Position numbers and translations under genes: made by a program | Shown: positions 8,564 through 16,907 of the stretch, one piece after another | Position numbering within the stretch: the first letter of the stretch is position 1 | How the letters are laid out: every line of letters starts with the position of its first letter | Notes under the pieces: generated by a model | Database searches by the model: none | Seen by the model: the letters and a program-made list of their open reading frames with translations, nothing else | What the model was told of the DNA's origin: nothing | From: Amycolatopsis solani | GTDB taxonomy: Bacteria > Actinomycetota > Actinomycetes > Mycobacteriales > Pseudonocardiaceae | Direction of reading: 5' to 3' | Length of the DNA stretch: 64,000 bases | Assembly: GCF_033441515.1 (NCBI RefSeq) | Contig: NZ_JAWQJT010000001.1 | Coordinates: 1,302,001-1,366,000, forward strand

Positions 8564-9151
8564 GTGGCCAGGCCGAGGAGCATCACGGACGAGCGGTTGC
8601 TGGCGGCGGCGGAGGCCGTCATCGGCCGTCGCGGGCCGGGCTTCACCCTCGCCCATGTGGCCGAGGGAGCGGGTGTCTCGGTCGGCACGGTCGCGCAGCG
8701 GTTCGGCTCGAAGAGCGGTCTGCTGCAGGCGATGAGCCGGCGGGCCACGAGCCGGGCCGTCGAGCTGATGCGCGAGTGCGCGGAGCGGGCGGACGACCCG
8801 GTCGACGGCCTGCGCGCCGCGGCGGTGTCGGTCTACGCGGTGCTCGGTGACGCCGAAGAAGCGGCGAACCACCTGGGCCAGCTCGGCGTGGACATCGGCG
8901 ACCCGGTGCTGCGGTCGCTGCTGGGCGAGCACTTCACGGCGGTCGAGCAAGAACTGCGGCGGCTCGTGCGGGCGGCGGCTTCCTCGTTGCCGCACGCCCC
9001 GAGCGTGCCGCGCGCGGCCCGTGCGGTGCTCGGCGTGATCAACGGGGTGTCGATCGACTGGTCGATCCGGCCGCACGGGCGGCTGGCCGACCGGCTGGCG
9101 GAGGACGTCGACGCGGTGCTGACCGCGTGGCGCGGACGGGAGGACGCATGA
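8564..9151 (+). CDS. TetR family transcriptional regulator
   Basis: A 195-residue regulator. The N-terminal helix-turn-helix runs about residues 8-50 (TDERLLAAAEAVIGRRG, then VAEGAGVSVGTVAQRFGSKSGLL); the rest is a variable ligand-binding domain. Start is GTG 8564, directly behind an AT-rich palindrome. The stop overlaps the start of the SDR gene (ATGA), so the regulator is co-translated with the enzyme it probably controls. The divergent DrrAB-like exporter is the other likely target. Confidence 0.93.
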   Translation: MARPRSITDERLLAAAEAVIGRRGPGFTLAHVAEGAGVSVGTVAQRFGSKSGLLQAMSRRATSRAVELMRECAERADDPVDGLRAAAVSVYAVLGDAEEAANHLGQLGVDIGDPVLRSLLGEHFTAVEQELRRLVRAAASSLPHAPSVPRAARAVLGVINGVSIDWSIRPHGRLADRLAEDVDAVLTAWRGREDA

Positions 9152-10059
9152 GTTTGCAGGGCAAGGTCGCGGTCGTCACCGGGGCGACCCGGGGCTGCGG
9201 CCGCGCGATCGCGGTGGAACTGGGCCGCGCGGGCGCGACGGTGTACGTCACCGGCCGCACGACGCGCGAGACGTCGTCACCGCTGAAGCGCCCGGAGACG
9301 ATCGAAGAGACGGGCGAACTGGTCGAGGCGGCGGGCGGCAAGGCGGTGGTCGTCCGCTGCGACTTCACCTCGGTGTCCGATGTGGACGCCTTGAAGGCAC
9401 GCATCGAGTCCGAAGTGGACGGAATCGACATCCTGGTCGACGACGTCTGGGGCGGTGACATGTACTTCCACTTCGACGCGCCCTTCTGGGAGACGCCGCT
9501 GGAAGACGCGCTGAAGCTGACGCACAACGCGCTGGACACCCACCTCATCGCGCTGCACAAGCTGCTGCCGCTGGTGGTCGCCCGCCGCGGCCTGGTCCTC
9601 GAGGTGACCGACGGCGACAACGACGACTACGTCGGCGCGGGCCTGCCGTACTACCTGGCCAAGTGCGGCATCCGCGCCCTCGGCCGCGCCCTCGGCGTCG
9701 AGCTGAAGAAGAACGACTGCGTCGGCCTCGCCGTCACACCGGGCTTCCTGCGCTCGGAGTCGATGCTCGACCACTTCGAGGTCACCGAGGAAAACTGGCG
9801 CGACGCGGTCGGCAAGCTGGCGCCGGTCGACTTCAAGATCTCCGAGACGCCGTACCTGCTCGCCCGCGGCGTCGCGGCCCTGGCCCAAGACCCCTCGGTT
9901 TCCCGCTTCGCCGGCCGAACCCTGGCGTCCTGGACGTTGATGAAGGAGTACGACTACACCGACATCGACGGCGACCGCCCGGACTTCGGCCGCTGGCTCA
10001 CCGAAGTCCGCAACGCGGGCAAGGACCCGGCCACCACCCCACCGGACGACTTCCGCTAA
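9148..10059 (+). CDS. Short-chain dehydrogenase/reductase (SDR)
   Basis: A 303-residue NAD(P)-dependent oxidoreductase. The cofactor motif is TGATRGCGRAIA (about residues 13-24). The usual catalytic Y-x-x-x-K is seen as YYLAK (about 169-173). ATG 9148 overlaps the TetR stop, so the pair is one operon. The N-terminal R-G-x-GRAIA and long C-terminus resemble actinobacterial classical SDRs annotated as oxidoreductases; the substrate cannot be read from sequence. Confidence 0.93.
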   Translation: MSLQGKVAVVTGATRGCGRAIAVELGRAGATVYVTGRTTRETSSPLKRPETIEETGELVEAAGGKAVVVRCDFTSVSDVDALKARIESEVDGIDILVDDVWGGDMYFHFDAPFWETPLEDALKLTHNALDTHLIALHKLLPLVVARRGLVLEVTDGDNDDYVGAGLPYYLAKCGIRALGRALGVELKKNDCVGLAVTPGFLRSESMLDHFEVTEENWRDAVGKLAPVDFKISETPYLLARGVAALAQDPSVSRFAGRTLASWTLMKEYDYTDIDGDRPDFGRWLTEVRNAGKDPATTPPDDFR

Positions 10060-10068
10060 CGCCCAAAG

Positions 10069-10136
10069 CGCCACTTTCCCTATGAAAGTTCCGCCACCGG
10101 CTGTCGGGTGGTGGCACTTTCGTAGGGAAAGTGGCG
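10069..10136. repeat. Inverted pair of a palindromic repeat
   Basis: Two 30-base arms (10069-10098 and 10107-10136) match at 27 of 30 positions around an 8-base loop. Each arm contains the unit ACTTTCCCTA(T/C)GAAAGT, itself a palindrome. A third copy of the unit is at 11101-11129. It may also terminate the SDR transcript. Copies bordering one gene suggest a dispersed repeat family. Confidence 0.8.
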
Positions 10137-10228
10137 GGTTGTGGAGGGATTTCGGGGGATGTGGGTAAAGGGGGCGTAGTTGATCTTGAAGCGGGCTGGT
10201 TGTCGGAGGGCTGGCACAGGCTTGCCGT

Positions 10229-11119
10229 GTGTTCCGTTCTCGCAGTAGTGACCTGGTCGACTTCGCCGAGCCCTTCGTCGGGACCCAGGCCGTCGCCGAA
10301 GACGTGCTGACGTCGCGCGCGTTGCGGTCTCCCTTGTTCACCCGGTTGTTCCGGAACGTCTACGTCGCCTCGACGACTGAAGTGACGTACTCGATGCGAT
10401 GCCGGGCCGCTGCTCTGCTCGCACCCGGTGACGCCGTGCTGTCCGGGTGCTCGGCTGCGGCCGTCAGGGGCCTGGAGCTGGTCGGTTCGCGGGACCCAGT
10501 CGAGTTCGTCGTGCCGGAGCATCTGGTGTTCGATCGGCAGGCGGGGCTGCACATCCGGCGGACCAGCCGGACAACAATCGATAGCGAGCCGTGGGATGCC
10601 ATCCGGCTCGCCACGCCCCTGAGGCTCGCTTTGGACGCCCTCACCAACACCAAGCTCCATCGATCACTTGCCCGGGTCGTCGGTTACCTCGATGCCTTCC
10701 TCCACAGCGGGTTGGTGGACCTGGCCGAGCTGTGCGACTACCTCGAACCACGCCGAGACAACGGCATTGTGCGAGCCAGGAAGGCGATTGCGCTGGCAGA
10801 TGCGCGTTCCGAGAGCATTCCCGAGTCCGAACTGAGGGTGTGGCTCACCGTCGCCGGCTTGAAGCCGGAGGTCCAAGTCGACGTCGTAGCGGGAGACGGT
10901 GAGTTCCTCGGTCGCCTCGATTTGGCCTTTCCGGCACAGAAGCTGGCGGTCGAATACGACGGCGAGTGGCACCTCGGAGGTATCCAGCCGCGCCTCGACG
11001 CACAGCGCCGCGCCGCGATCGAGTCCGAGGGATGGCGCTTTGTGGTCGTCACCAAGGCAGACTTGTACGGTGAGCCGAAGCGCGTGGTCGAGACCGTGCG
11101 AGCGGAACTTTCCCTATGA
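10229..11119 (+). CDS. AbiEi-like / DUF559 endonuclease-domain protein
   Basis: A 296-residue protein of a family common in actinobacteria. An N-terminal winged-helix AbiEi-type region (about residues 20-90; FTRLFRNVYVAS and LSGCSAAAVRGL) is followed by a C-terminal Vsr/DUF559 nuclease-like fold (about 195-295; SIPESELR, then GRLDLAFPAQKLAVEYDGEWH and GWRFVVVTKADL). The acidic E, D and E-x-D residues fit a PD-(D/E)XK centre. Whether it acts in defence is unknown. The last codons lie inside a palindromic repeat, with a double copy of the same repeat upstream. Confidence 0.82.
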   Translation: MFRSRSSDLVDFAEPFVGTQAVAEDVLTSRALRSPLFTRLFRNVYVASTTEVTYSMRCRAAALLAPGDAVLSGCSAAAVRGLELVGSRDPVEFVVPEHLVFDRQAGLHIRRTSRTTIDSEPWDAIRLATPLRLALDALTNTKLHRSLARVVGYLDAFLHSGLVDLAELCDYLEPRRDNGIVRARKAIALADARSESIPESELRVWLTVAGLKPEVQVDVVAGDGEFLGRLDLAFPAQKLAVEYDGEWHLGGIQPRLDAQRRAAIESEGWRFVVVTKADLYGEPKRVVETVRAELSL

Positions 11120-11129
11120 AAGTGCCGCT
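11101..11129. repeat. Third copy of the palindromic repeat
   Basis: Arms AGCGGAACTTTC and GAAAGTGCCGCT match at 11 of 12 positions around a 5-base loop. The unit overlaps the stop codon of the DUF559 gene and lies between convergent genes, so it could serve as a bidirectional terminator. Confidence 0.75.
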
Positions 11130-11134
11130 TGAGG

Positions 11135-11791
11135 CTAAGCGAGGCCGGGGCGGGCGAGGCCGGTTTCGTAGGCCAGCACCACGGCTTGCACCCGGTCTCG
11201 CAGCTCCAGCTTCGCCAGGATCCGCCCGACGTGCGTCTTCACCGTCGCCTCGGAGAGGAACAGCGCCTCCGCGATCTCCAGGTTCGACATGCCCTTGGCG
11301 ATCAGCACGAGCACCTCGCGCTCGCGGTCGGTCAGCACGTCGAGCTCCGCGGTGTCGCGCATCGGCGTGCCGCCCGTGCCGACGAAACGGTCGAGCAGCC
11401 GGCGGGTCACCGACGGCGAGACCACCGCGTCGCCCGAAGCGACCGCGCGCAGGGCCGAGACCAGGTGGTCGGGCTGGGTGTCCTTGAGCAGGAACCCGCT
11501 CGCCCCGCCCTGCAGGGCCGCGTAGACGTACTCGTCGAGGTCGAACGTCGTCATCACGAGCACCCGCGCGGTGCCGTCGGCGACGATCCGCTTGGTCGCC
11601 TCGACGCCGTCGAGCACCGGCATCCGGACGTCCATCAGCACGACGTCGGGGCGCAGTTCCGCGGCCATCGCGATCGCTTGCGCGCCGTCGCCCGCCTCGC
11701 CGACGACGTCGATGTCGGCCTGCGCGCCGAGCACCATCCGGAAGCCGACGCGCATCAGTTCCTGGTCGTCGACGACCACCACACGGATCAC
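11135..11791 (-). CDS. Two-component response regulator, NarL/LuxR family
   Basis: A 218-residue regulator. The receiver domain has the acidic pair in VVVDDQE, the phospho-acceptor Asp in DVVLMDVRMP (about residue 53), and the conserved Thr and Lys in VMTTF and FLLKD. A LuxR-type helix-turn-helix follows at about residues 150-205 (LTDREREVLVLIAKGMSNLEIA). Its start overlaps the kinase stop (ATGA), so kinase and regulator form one operon. Targets are unknown. Confidence 0.96.
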   Translation of the reverse strand: MIRVVVVDDQELMRVGFRMVLGAQADIDVVGEAGDGAQAIAMAAELRPDVVLMDVRMPVLDGVEATKRIVADGTARVLVMTTFDLDEYVYAALQGGASGFLLKDTQPDHLVSALRAVASGDAVVSPSVTRRLLDRFVGTGGTPMRDTAELDVLTDREREVLVLIAKGMSNLEIAEALFLSEATVKTHVGRILAKLELRDRVQAVVLAYETGLARPGLA

Positions 11792-12972
11792 TTGTCCAAC
11801 CTAACCGGCAGGGCCGCGCGGACCTGCCACCCACCACTCGGAGCCGGGCCCACGTCCAGAGTCCCGCCGTACACGTGCGCGCGTTCGCGCATGCCGATCA
11901 AGCCGTTGCCGCCCGGCAGGCGTTGCGAAGAACCCGCGAGCTGCGGGACGCGGCCCGCGCCGTCGTCGGACACCAGCACCTCGACCAGGTCGCCGGTCCG
12001 GTGCACCCGCACCGACGCCGTCGCGCCGCGGCCGGCGTGCTTGAGCGTGTTGGTCAGCGACTCCTGGACGATCCGGTAGATCCCCAGCGAGACGCCGGCC
12101 GGCAGGTCGCCGAGCTCGTTCGTCTCCAGCTCCACCGGCACCCCGGCGGTCCGCATCCGCTCGGCGAGCTCGGCGAGGGCGTGCACGTCTGGCTGCGGGA
12201 CTCGCGGCTCGCCGTCCGCGTCGTCGCTGCGCAGCACGTCGAGCAGGCGCCGCAGCTCCCCGAGCGCGCCGCGGCCGGTCTCGGAAATCGTTTGCAGGGC
12301 CCGGCGGGCGAGGTCGGGGTTGCTCTCCAGCGCGTACGAAGCGCCGTCGGCCTGCACCACCATCACGCTCACCGCGTGCGCGACGACGTCGTGCAGTTCG
12401 CGCGCGATGCGCCCGCGTTCCTCGGCCACCGCGATCCGGGTGGCCTGGTCCCGTTCGGTCTCGAGCAGGTGCAACCTGGCCTCCACTTCCACGTCGTAGG
12501 CGCGCCGGGCCCCGACGAACTCGCCGAGGGTCCAGCACAGGGCGATGCCGAACGCGAGGAACAGCACCGAGATGAACAGCTCGTCGGTCTGCTCCAGCGC
12601 CAGCTGCACGGCCGACGAGACGACCACCGCGCCGACGAAGATCAGCCCTTGGCGCCGCCCGGCGTAGACGACGACCGAATAGATGCTCATCGCGAGGCCG
12701 GCGACGCTGGAGACGCCGAGCTGCAGCGTCGCGTGCACGACGCTGATCACCAGCACGACGTACGCCGACCACAGCGGCGACTTTCGCCGGAACACCAGCG
12801 GCACCACCATCGCGATGTTCACCGGCACGGCGATGTACCAGGGCGGCAGCTCGGCGATCTCGGCCAGGCCGTCGGCGACGAACAGCAGCATGTCGACCAG
12901 GCCGAGCAGGACGGCCAGCACCGTGTCGCCCGCCATGGGGTGGGCACGCATCCAGAGGCTCAGCCGTCGCAC
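11788..12972 (-). CDS. Sensor histidine kinase, NarL-partner (HisKA_3) type
   Basis: A 394-residue kinase. The N-terminal half holds about five to six hydrophobic helices (residues 15-155). The dimerisation/phospho-acceptor helix carries His in RGRIARELHDVVAHAVSVM, and the ATPase domain has the N-box IVQESLTNTLKHA and G-boxes DDGAG and GNGLIGMRERA. Start is GTG 12972. It phosphorylates the downstream response regulator. The signal is unknown; a large membrane sensor with little outside loop suggests an envelope or membrane cue. Confidence 0.95.
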   Translation of the reverse strand: MRRLSLWMRAHPMAGDTVLAVLLGLVDMLLFVADGLAEIAELPPWYIAVPVNIAMVVPLVFRRKSPLWSAYVVLVISVVHATLQLGVSSVAGLAMSIYSVVVYAGRRQGLIFVGAVVVSSAVQLALEQTDELFISVLFLAFGIALCWTLGEFVGARRAYDVEVEARLHLLETERDQATRIAVAEERGRIARELHDVVAHAVSVMVVQADGASYALESNPDLARRALQTISETGRGALGELRRLLDVLRSDDADGEPRVPQPDVHALAELAERMRTAGVPVELETNELGDLPAGVSLGIYRIVQESLTNTLKHAGRGATASVRVHRTGDLVEVLVSDDGAGRVPQLAGSSQRLPGGNGLIGMRERAHVYGGTLDVGPAPSGGWQVRAALPVRLDK

Positions 12973-13098
12973 CAGACAACACTAGGTCCCGGGCCGCCGA
13001 ACGCGCGTCGGTCGGCGGTACCACCTTGGGTGCGACCTCCGGATGAGGGACATGGCACGATTCACGGGGTTGTCCGTTCGACGAGAGGGCTGGGGGCC

Positions 13099-14649
13099 GT
13101 GACGTCACCGGAGCAGGGCCGGCTCGCGGGCCCGCTGTCGATGTCGGTGGCCAACCTGTGCCACCGCCTGCAGTCGCAGGTGTCCGCGCGCACCGCCGCC
13201 GGGTTCGCCGAGGTGCTGCGCCGGCTCGGCGCGCCGCTGCAGGTGGCCGTCGCGGGCCGGATCAAATCGGGCAAGTCGACGCTGGTCAACGCCCTGATCG
13301 GGCGCCGGGTCGCGCCGACCGACATCGGCGAGTGCACGCGGCTGGTGACCCGGTTCCAGTACGGCACGGTGGACCGCGTCGAGATCGTCTTCACCGACGG
13401 CCGCAAGCAGGTGCTCCCCTTCGCCGCCGACGGGATGATCCCGGCCGAGCTGGGCGTCGACATCGACAAGGTGTCGCACATCGAGGCGTACCTGACCAAC
13501 GCCGTCCTGCAGGGCATGACGGTGATCGACACCCCGGGGCTCGGGTCGCTCGACGCCGCTTCGGTGTCCCGCACCGAGCAGCTGCTGGGCGCCGCGAAGC
13601 ACGCCAAGGACGACGAAGGCTCGGACGAGCTCGACGACACCTCGCGCAACGCCGTCGCCGGCGCCGAAGCCGTGCTGTACGTCGTCACCCAGGGCGTCCG
13701 CGCCGACGACCAGCAGGCGCTCGCCGCGTTCACCGCGGCCACGGCGAGCCGCGAGGCGGGCCCGGTCAACGCGATCGCCGTGCTCAACAAGGCCGACACC
13801 ATCACGCCCGAGTCGGTCGAAGGCTCCGGCGGCGACGTCTGGAAGGCCGCGACGCTCCTCGCCGAGAAGCAGGCGTCGACGCTGAAGCCGCGCGTCGCCG
13901 ACGTGCTGCCGGTGATCGGGCTGATCGCCGAGTCGGCCGAGTCCGGCGGCTTCACCTCCGCCGACGCCGAGGCGCTGCGGCAGCTCGCCGGACTCGACGA
14001 CGACATCCTGCAGACCATGCTGATCTCGGCCGACATCTTCACCAGCTGGGAGTGCGACGTCCCGGCGGGCACGCGGCTGCGGCTGCTGGAGAAGCTCGAC
14101 CTGTTCGGCATCTCCCACGCCGTCGAGGCGATCCGCAAGGAGCCCGAGCTGACGGCGGGTGCGCTGCGGCGGTCGCTGCTCGACGCGTCCGGCCTGGAGG
14201 CGGTGCGCCAGCGGCTGTCGATCGTGTTCGCCGCCCGCGCCGACGGCATCAAGGCGGCCGCCGCGCTCGCGTCCGTCACCGCGCTCGCGCACGCCTCGGC
14301 CGACCCGGCCGAACGCCAGCGCGTCCACGATGCCATCGAGGTGCTGCTCGCCAAGCCCGAAGCCCACCAGCTGCGGCTGCTCGAAGCGCTGACGCTGGTC
14401 GCGTCCGGCGCGGTCGACATGCCGGAGGACCTGTCCGAAGAGGTGCTCCGGGTGGGCAGCAACGCCGACATCGGCGCCCAGCTCGGCAAGCCCGGCGCCC
14501 CGCGGCCGGAGCTGGCCGCGCACGCCCTCGAACGCGCGGGCTGGTGGCGCTCCTTCGCGTCCTTCGGCGCGACGCCGGCGCAGAGCCGCGTCGCGCACGT
14601 CGTGCACCGCGCCTACTTCTTGATGTGGCAGCAAGTGCGCGAAGCCTGA
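13099..14649 (+). CDS. Dynamin-like GTPase
   Basis: A 516-residue large GTPase. G1 is AGRIKSGKSTLVNAL (about residues 52-66), a conserved Thr (G2) lies in DIGECTRLV, G3 is DTPGLGSLD and G4 is LNKAD. The helical C-terminal half fits a bacterial dynamin-like protein of the Streptomyces DynA/DynB or mycobacterial Ini type, which act in membrane fission, fusion or repair. Start is GTG 13099; ATG 13141 is an alternative. It is the first of two such GTPases in this block, which also encodes a GrpE-like protein, and so may work as a heteromeric pair. Confidence 0.85.
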   Translation: MTSPEQGRLAGPLSMSVANLCHRLQSQVSARTAAGFAEVLRRLGAPLQVAVAGRIKSGKSTLVNALIGRRVAPTDIGECTRLVTRFQYGTVDRVEIVFTDGRKQVLPFAADGMIPAELGVDIDKVSHIEAYLTNAVLQGMTVIDTPGLGSLDAASVSRTEQLLGAAKHAKDDEGSDELDDTSRNAVAGAEAVLYVVTQGVRADDQQALAAFTAATASREAGPVNAIAVLNKADTITPESVEGSGGDVWKAATLLAEKQASTLKPRVADVLPVIGLIAESAESGGFTSADAEALRQLAGLDDDILQTMLISADIFTSWECDVPAGTRLRLLEKLDLFGISHAVEAIRKEPELTAGALRRSLLDASGLEAVRQRLSIVFAARADGIKAAAALASVTALAHASADPAERQRVHDAIEVLLAKPEAHQLRLLEALTLVASGAVDMPEDLSEEVLRVGSNADIGAQLGKPGAPRPELAAHALERAGWWRSFASFGATPAQSRVAHVVHRAYFLMWQQVREA

Positions 14650-14709
14650 GTTTGTTTCTGGTTGCCGACTTTCCCTGGTCGAGGCGCTCTCCCGCGTACT
14701 GTGGGAAAC

Positions 14710-15357
14710 GTGCGACTGGAAAACACGACATCCTGGCGAGCCGGGTGGAGCAGCGAGACGGACGTCGACGTCGCGCTGTACATCCGCGACGCACTGGCCC
14801 TGTCCGTTTCCGAAGAGCAGGTGCTGCCGCCGGTGGAGCCGCGGGTTCCGGTCCACGTCCCGCCGGGGATCGACCGGGCGGCGGTCCAGGCCCAGTGGGC
14901 CGCGTGGTGGACCGAGCTGCTGGCGTCGCTGCGCAGCCGTGAAGACCCGGACCCGCGCAGCCCGCGCACCCGGTACGGCAGGCCCGCCCTCGAACCGGGC
15001 TCCGCGATGCGGCAGGCGGTCGACCTGTTCGGTCCCGTCGCGGCCCGCCACTTCGCGAACGCCCGCGGGCCCGCGTTGCGGGGGTCGAACGAGCCGTCGG
15101 GCGGCACGCCGTGGGCGCCCGGTTTCTACCGGCGCCAGATCGTCGCCGGCGAGCGGCTCGGCCAGCTGGTCCGCGAGGCCGAGGTCAAGCAGGGCCGGCG
15201 GGCTTACCCGTTCCGGTTGAACGTCATCGAGATCTCCGTCGCCGGGTCGATCTGGCTGCGCACGGCCGACGACCAGCTGCTGGTCTCGTCCCGGCTCGCC
15301 GAGGACGGTCCGGGGCTGGAAGCCGTGCTCCGGGACGTGATCGCCCAGCTGGTCTGA
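14710..15357 (+). CDS. Hypothetical protein in dynamin locus
   Basis: A 215-residue soluble protein that I do not recognise. It has a hydrophobic LYIRDALALSV segment near the start, a W-rich AQWAAWWTELLASL helix in the middle, and a C-terminal beta-rich part (AYPFRLNVIEISVAGSIWL and LLVSSRLAEDG). Start is GTG 14710 or GTG 14701; neither has a good ribosome site. It lies 60 bases after the first dynamin-like gene in the same direction, so it may share its transcript. Confidence 0.8.
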   Translation: MRLENTTSWRAGWSSETDVDVALYIRDALALSVSEEQVLPPVEPRVPVHVPPGIDRAAVQAQWAAWWTELLASLRSREDPDPRSPRTRYGRPALEPGSAMRQAVDLFGPVAARHFANARGPALRGSNEPSGGTPWAPGFYRRQIVAGERLGQLVREAEVKQGRRAYPFRLNVIEISVAGSIWLRTADDQLLVSSRLAEDGPGLEAVLRDVIAQLV

Positions 15358-15402
15358 CCCCCGGCTTTCATAAACCGAGCACGCGGTCTGATAATAGGCG
15401 GC

Positions 15403-15882
15403 GTGGAAACGACCGTCGACGAGCCGCCGTGGCTGCGCACCGGGTCCTGGATCGGCTGTCCCCTGCTCGGGGGCACGCTCGGCGTGGGCGTGTGGGCCGT
15501 CGCCGCCTGGGTCAGCGAGCTGCCCGCGTTCCCGTTCCAAGGCGTGTTCAAGGTGCTCACGAAGCTGCCCCAGCCGTGGGCGACGCTGGCCGCGGTCGCC
15601 GGCGGGCTGGTGCTCGGCCTGGTGTTCGCCGTCGTCTGGGCGCACGAGCGCCTGGTGGTCACGGTCTCGCCGACCCGCGTCACGCTGGTCCGCGGCGACA
15701 AGACCCGCCGCATCGAGGCCGATCTCGACGCCGTCTACCTCGACGGCAAGGAGCTCGTCCTGCGCACCACCGACGGCCGGGAGATCGCCCGCGAGAAGAC
15801 CGACCTCTCGGGCCGCGAGCTGGCCCCCGCCTTCGCCGAGCACGGCTACCCGTGGCGTGACGACCCGCCGGTCGAGCGATGA
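15403..15882 (+). CDS. YqeB-like membrane protein
   Basis: A 159-residue protein with two transmembrane helices (about residues 17-38 and 60-84) followed by a PH-like beta-rich cytoplasmic domain (VTVSPTRVTLVRGDKTRRIE). This layout fits the actinobacterial YqeB/PH-domain membrane family. Start is GTG 15403. Its stop overlaps the start of the following TetR gene (ATGA). The function is unknown; its position among dynamin-like genes suggests envelope work. Confidence 0.8.
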   Translation: METTVDEPPWLRTGSWIGCPLLGGTLGVGVWAVAAWVSELPAFPFQGVFKVLTKLPQPWATLAAVAGGLVLGLVFAVVWAHERLVVTVSPTRVTLVRGDKTRRIEADLDAVYLDGKELVLRTTDGREIAREKTDLSGRELAPAFAEHGYPWRDDPPVER

Positions 15883-16493
15883 GGACCGTCGACCCGGCCA
15901 AGCACGCGGCCAAACGAAGCGCCATCGTGGACGCGGCGGCTGGCTGCTTCGCCGAGAAGGGCTTCGAGCGGACGACGACCGCGGACATCTGCCGCGCGGC
16001 GGGCATCAGCTCCGGCAGCCTCTTCCACTACTTCCCCAGCAAGCGCGCGGTGTTCACGGCGATCTTCACCGACGACGCCGTCGAGACGGCCGGACGCCTG
16101 GAAACCGCGGCGCAGGCCGCCGACCCGTGGACCGCCCTGCTCGACGTCGTCGCGGAGCTGGCGGGCCAGCTCGCGCACCCCGCCGTCGGCCGGCTGGTCC
16201 TGGAGGCCGCCGCGCAGGCCGCCCGCGACGAGGAGTTCGCCGAGCTGATCCACCGCAACGACAGCGCACTGCGTGACGGCTTGGCGGTCCTCGTCGAGCG
16301 GGCCGAGGACGCCGGGCTGATCGACCCGGGCATCGAACCGCGAGCGGCCGCCGGCTGGGTCGCCGGGCTGCTCGACGCGATGATTTCGCGGGCCGCGCTC
16401 GACCCGGACCTCGATCTCGCCGCCGAACGAGCGATCCTCCGGACGATCCTGATCCGGTTCCTTCGGCCGGTTCCGCCCCCTCCCGGTGGGTGA
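15879..16493 (+). CDS. TetR family transcriptional regulator
   Basis: A 204-residue regulator with a canonical N-terminal TetR DNA-binding domain (about residues 14-58; IVDAAAGCFAEKGFERTT, ICRAAGISSGSLFHYFPSK). The all-helical C-terminal domain resembles the BetI-type group. It is translationally coupled to the YqeB-like gene and lies just upstream of the GrpE-like and second dynamin genes, so it probably controls this locus. No clear palindrome is seen in front of it because it starts inside the previous gene. Confidence 0.92.
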   Translation: MRTVDPAKHAAKRSAIVDAAAGCFAEKGFERTTTADICRAAGISSGSLFHYFPSKRAVFTAIFTDDAVETAGRLETAAQAADPWTALLDVVAELAGQLAHPAVGRLVLEAAAQAARDEEFAELIHRNDSALRDGLAVLVERAEDAGLIDPGIEPRAAAGWVAGLLDAMISRAALDPDLDLAAERAILRTILIRFLRPVPPPPGG

Positions 16494-16511
16494 ATCCGCC
16501 AGACTGTCGCC

Positions 16512-16907
16512 ATGGCGTGGTTTCGCAAGGACGGAACCGACCGCGGCTCCGTCGCGTCGGACACCGATGTGCACCCCTTGCAGCAGCAGGTCGGCGCGAC
16601 TGACCTCGAGCGCGCCCTCGCGGATCGCCAAGCGCTGATCCAGATGTGCCTGTACGCCCTGGACCGCGCCCGCAGCGGCGGCGTCGTCGAACGCCTGGAA
16701 GAGGGGCTCGCCGCGATCGGCGTCCAGGCCCTGCGGCCCGACGGCGAGCGGTTCGACCCGGCTCGTCACGAGGCCGGCGGCGCGGTCCCGACCGAAGACC
16801 CGGCGCTCGACGGCGTCGTCGCGGAAACCGAGGTCACCGGGTTCGCCGACCACGACCGCCTGCTGCGTGCCCCGATCGTCATCGTCTACGCGAAGAAGAA
16901 CCCGTGA
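16512..16907 (+). CDS. GrpE-like nucleotide exchange factor
   Basis: A 131-residue protein. A predicted N-terminal helix (about residues 28-70) leads into a C-terminal region with the GrpE beta-domain pattern: LAAIGVQALRPDGERFDPARHEA-like text (the FDP..HEA signature), then a Gly and LLRAPIVIVY. It is shorter than housekeeping GrpE (about 180-250 residues), lacking most of the long coiled coil. The stop overlaps the second dynamin-like gene (GTGA). It could recruit an Hsp70-like ATPase to the GTPase, but no Hsp70 gene is in the window. Confidence 0.75.
   Translation: MAWFRKDGTDRGSVASDTDVHPLQQQVGATDLERALADRQALIQMCLYALDRARSGGVVERLEEGLAAIGVQALRPDGERFDPARHEAGGAVPTEDPALDGVVAETEVTGFADHDRLLRAPIVIVYAKKNP

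Noticed and set aside
13105..15843. A 912-codon minus-strand open frame opposite the first dynamin-like gene
   Set aside because: Low-complexity Arg/Gly/Asp translation with no domain; it is the antisense of well-supported genes in high-GC DNA.
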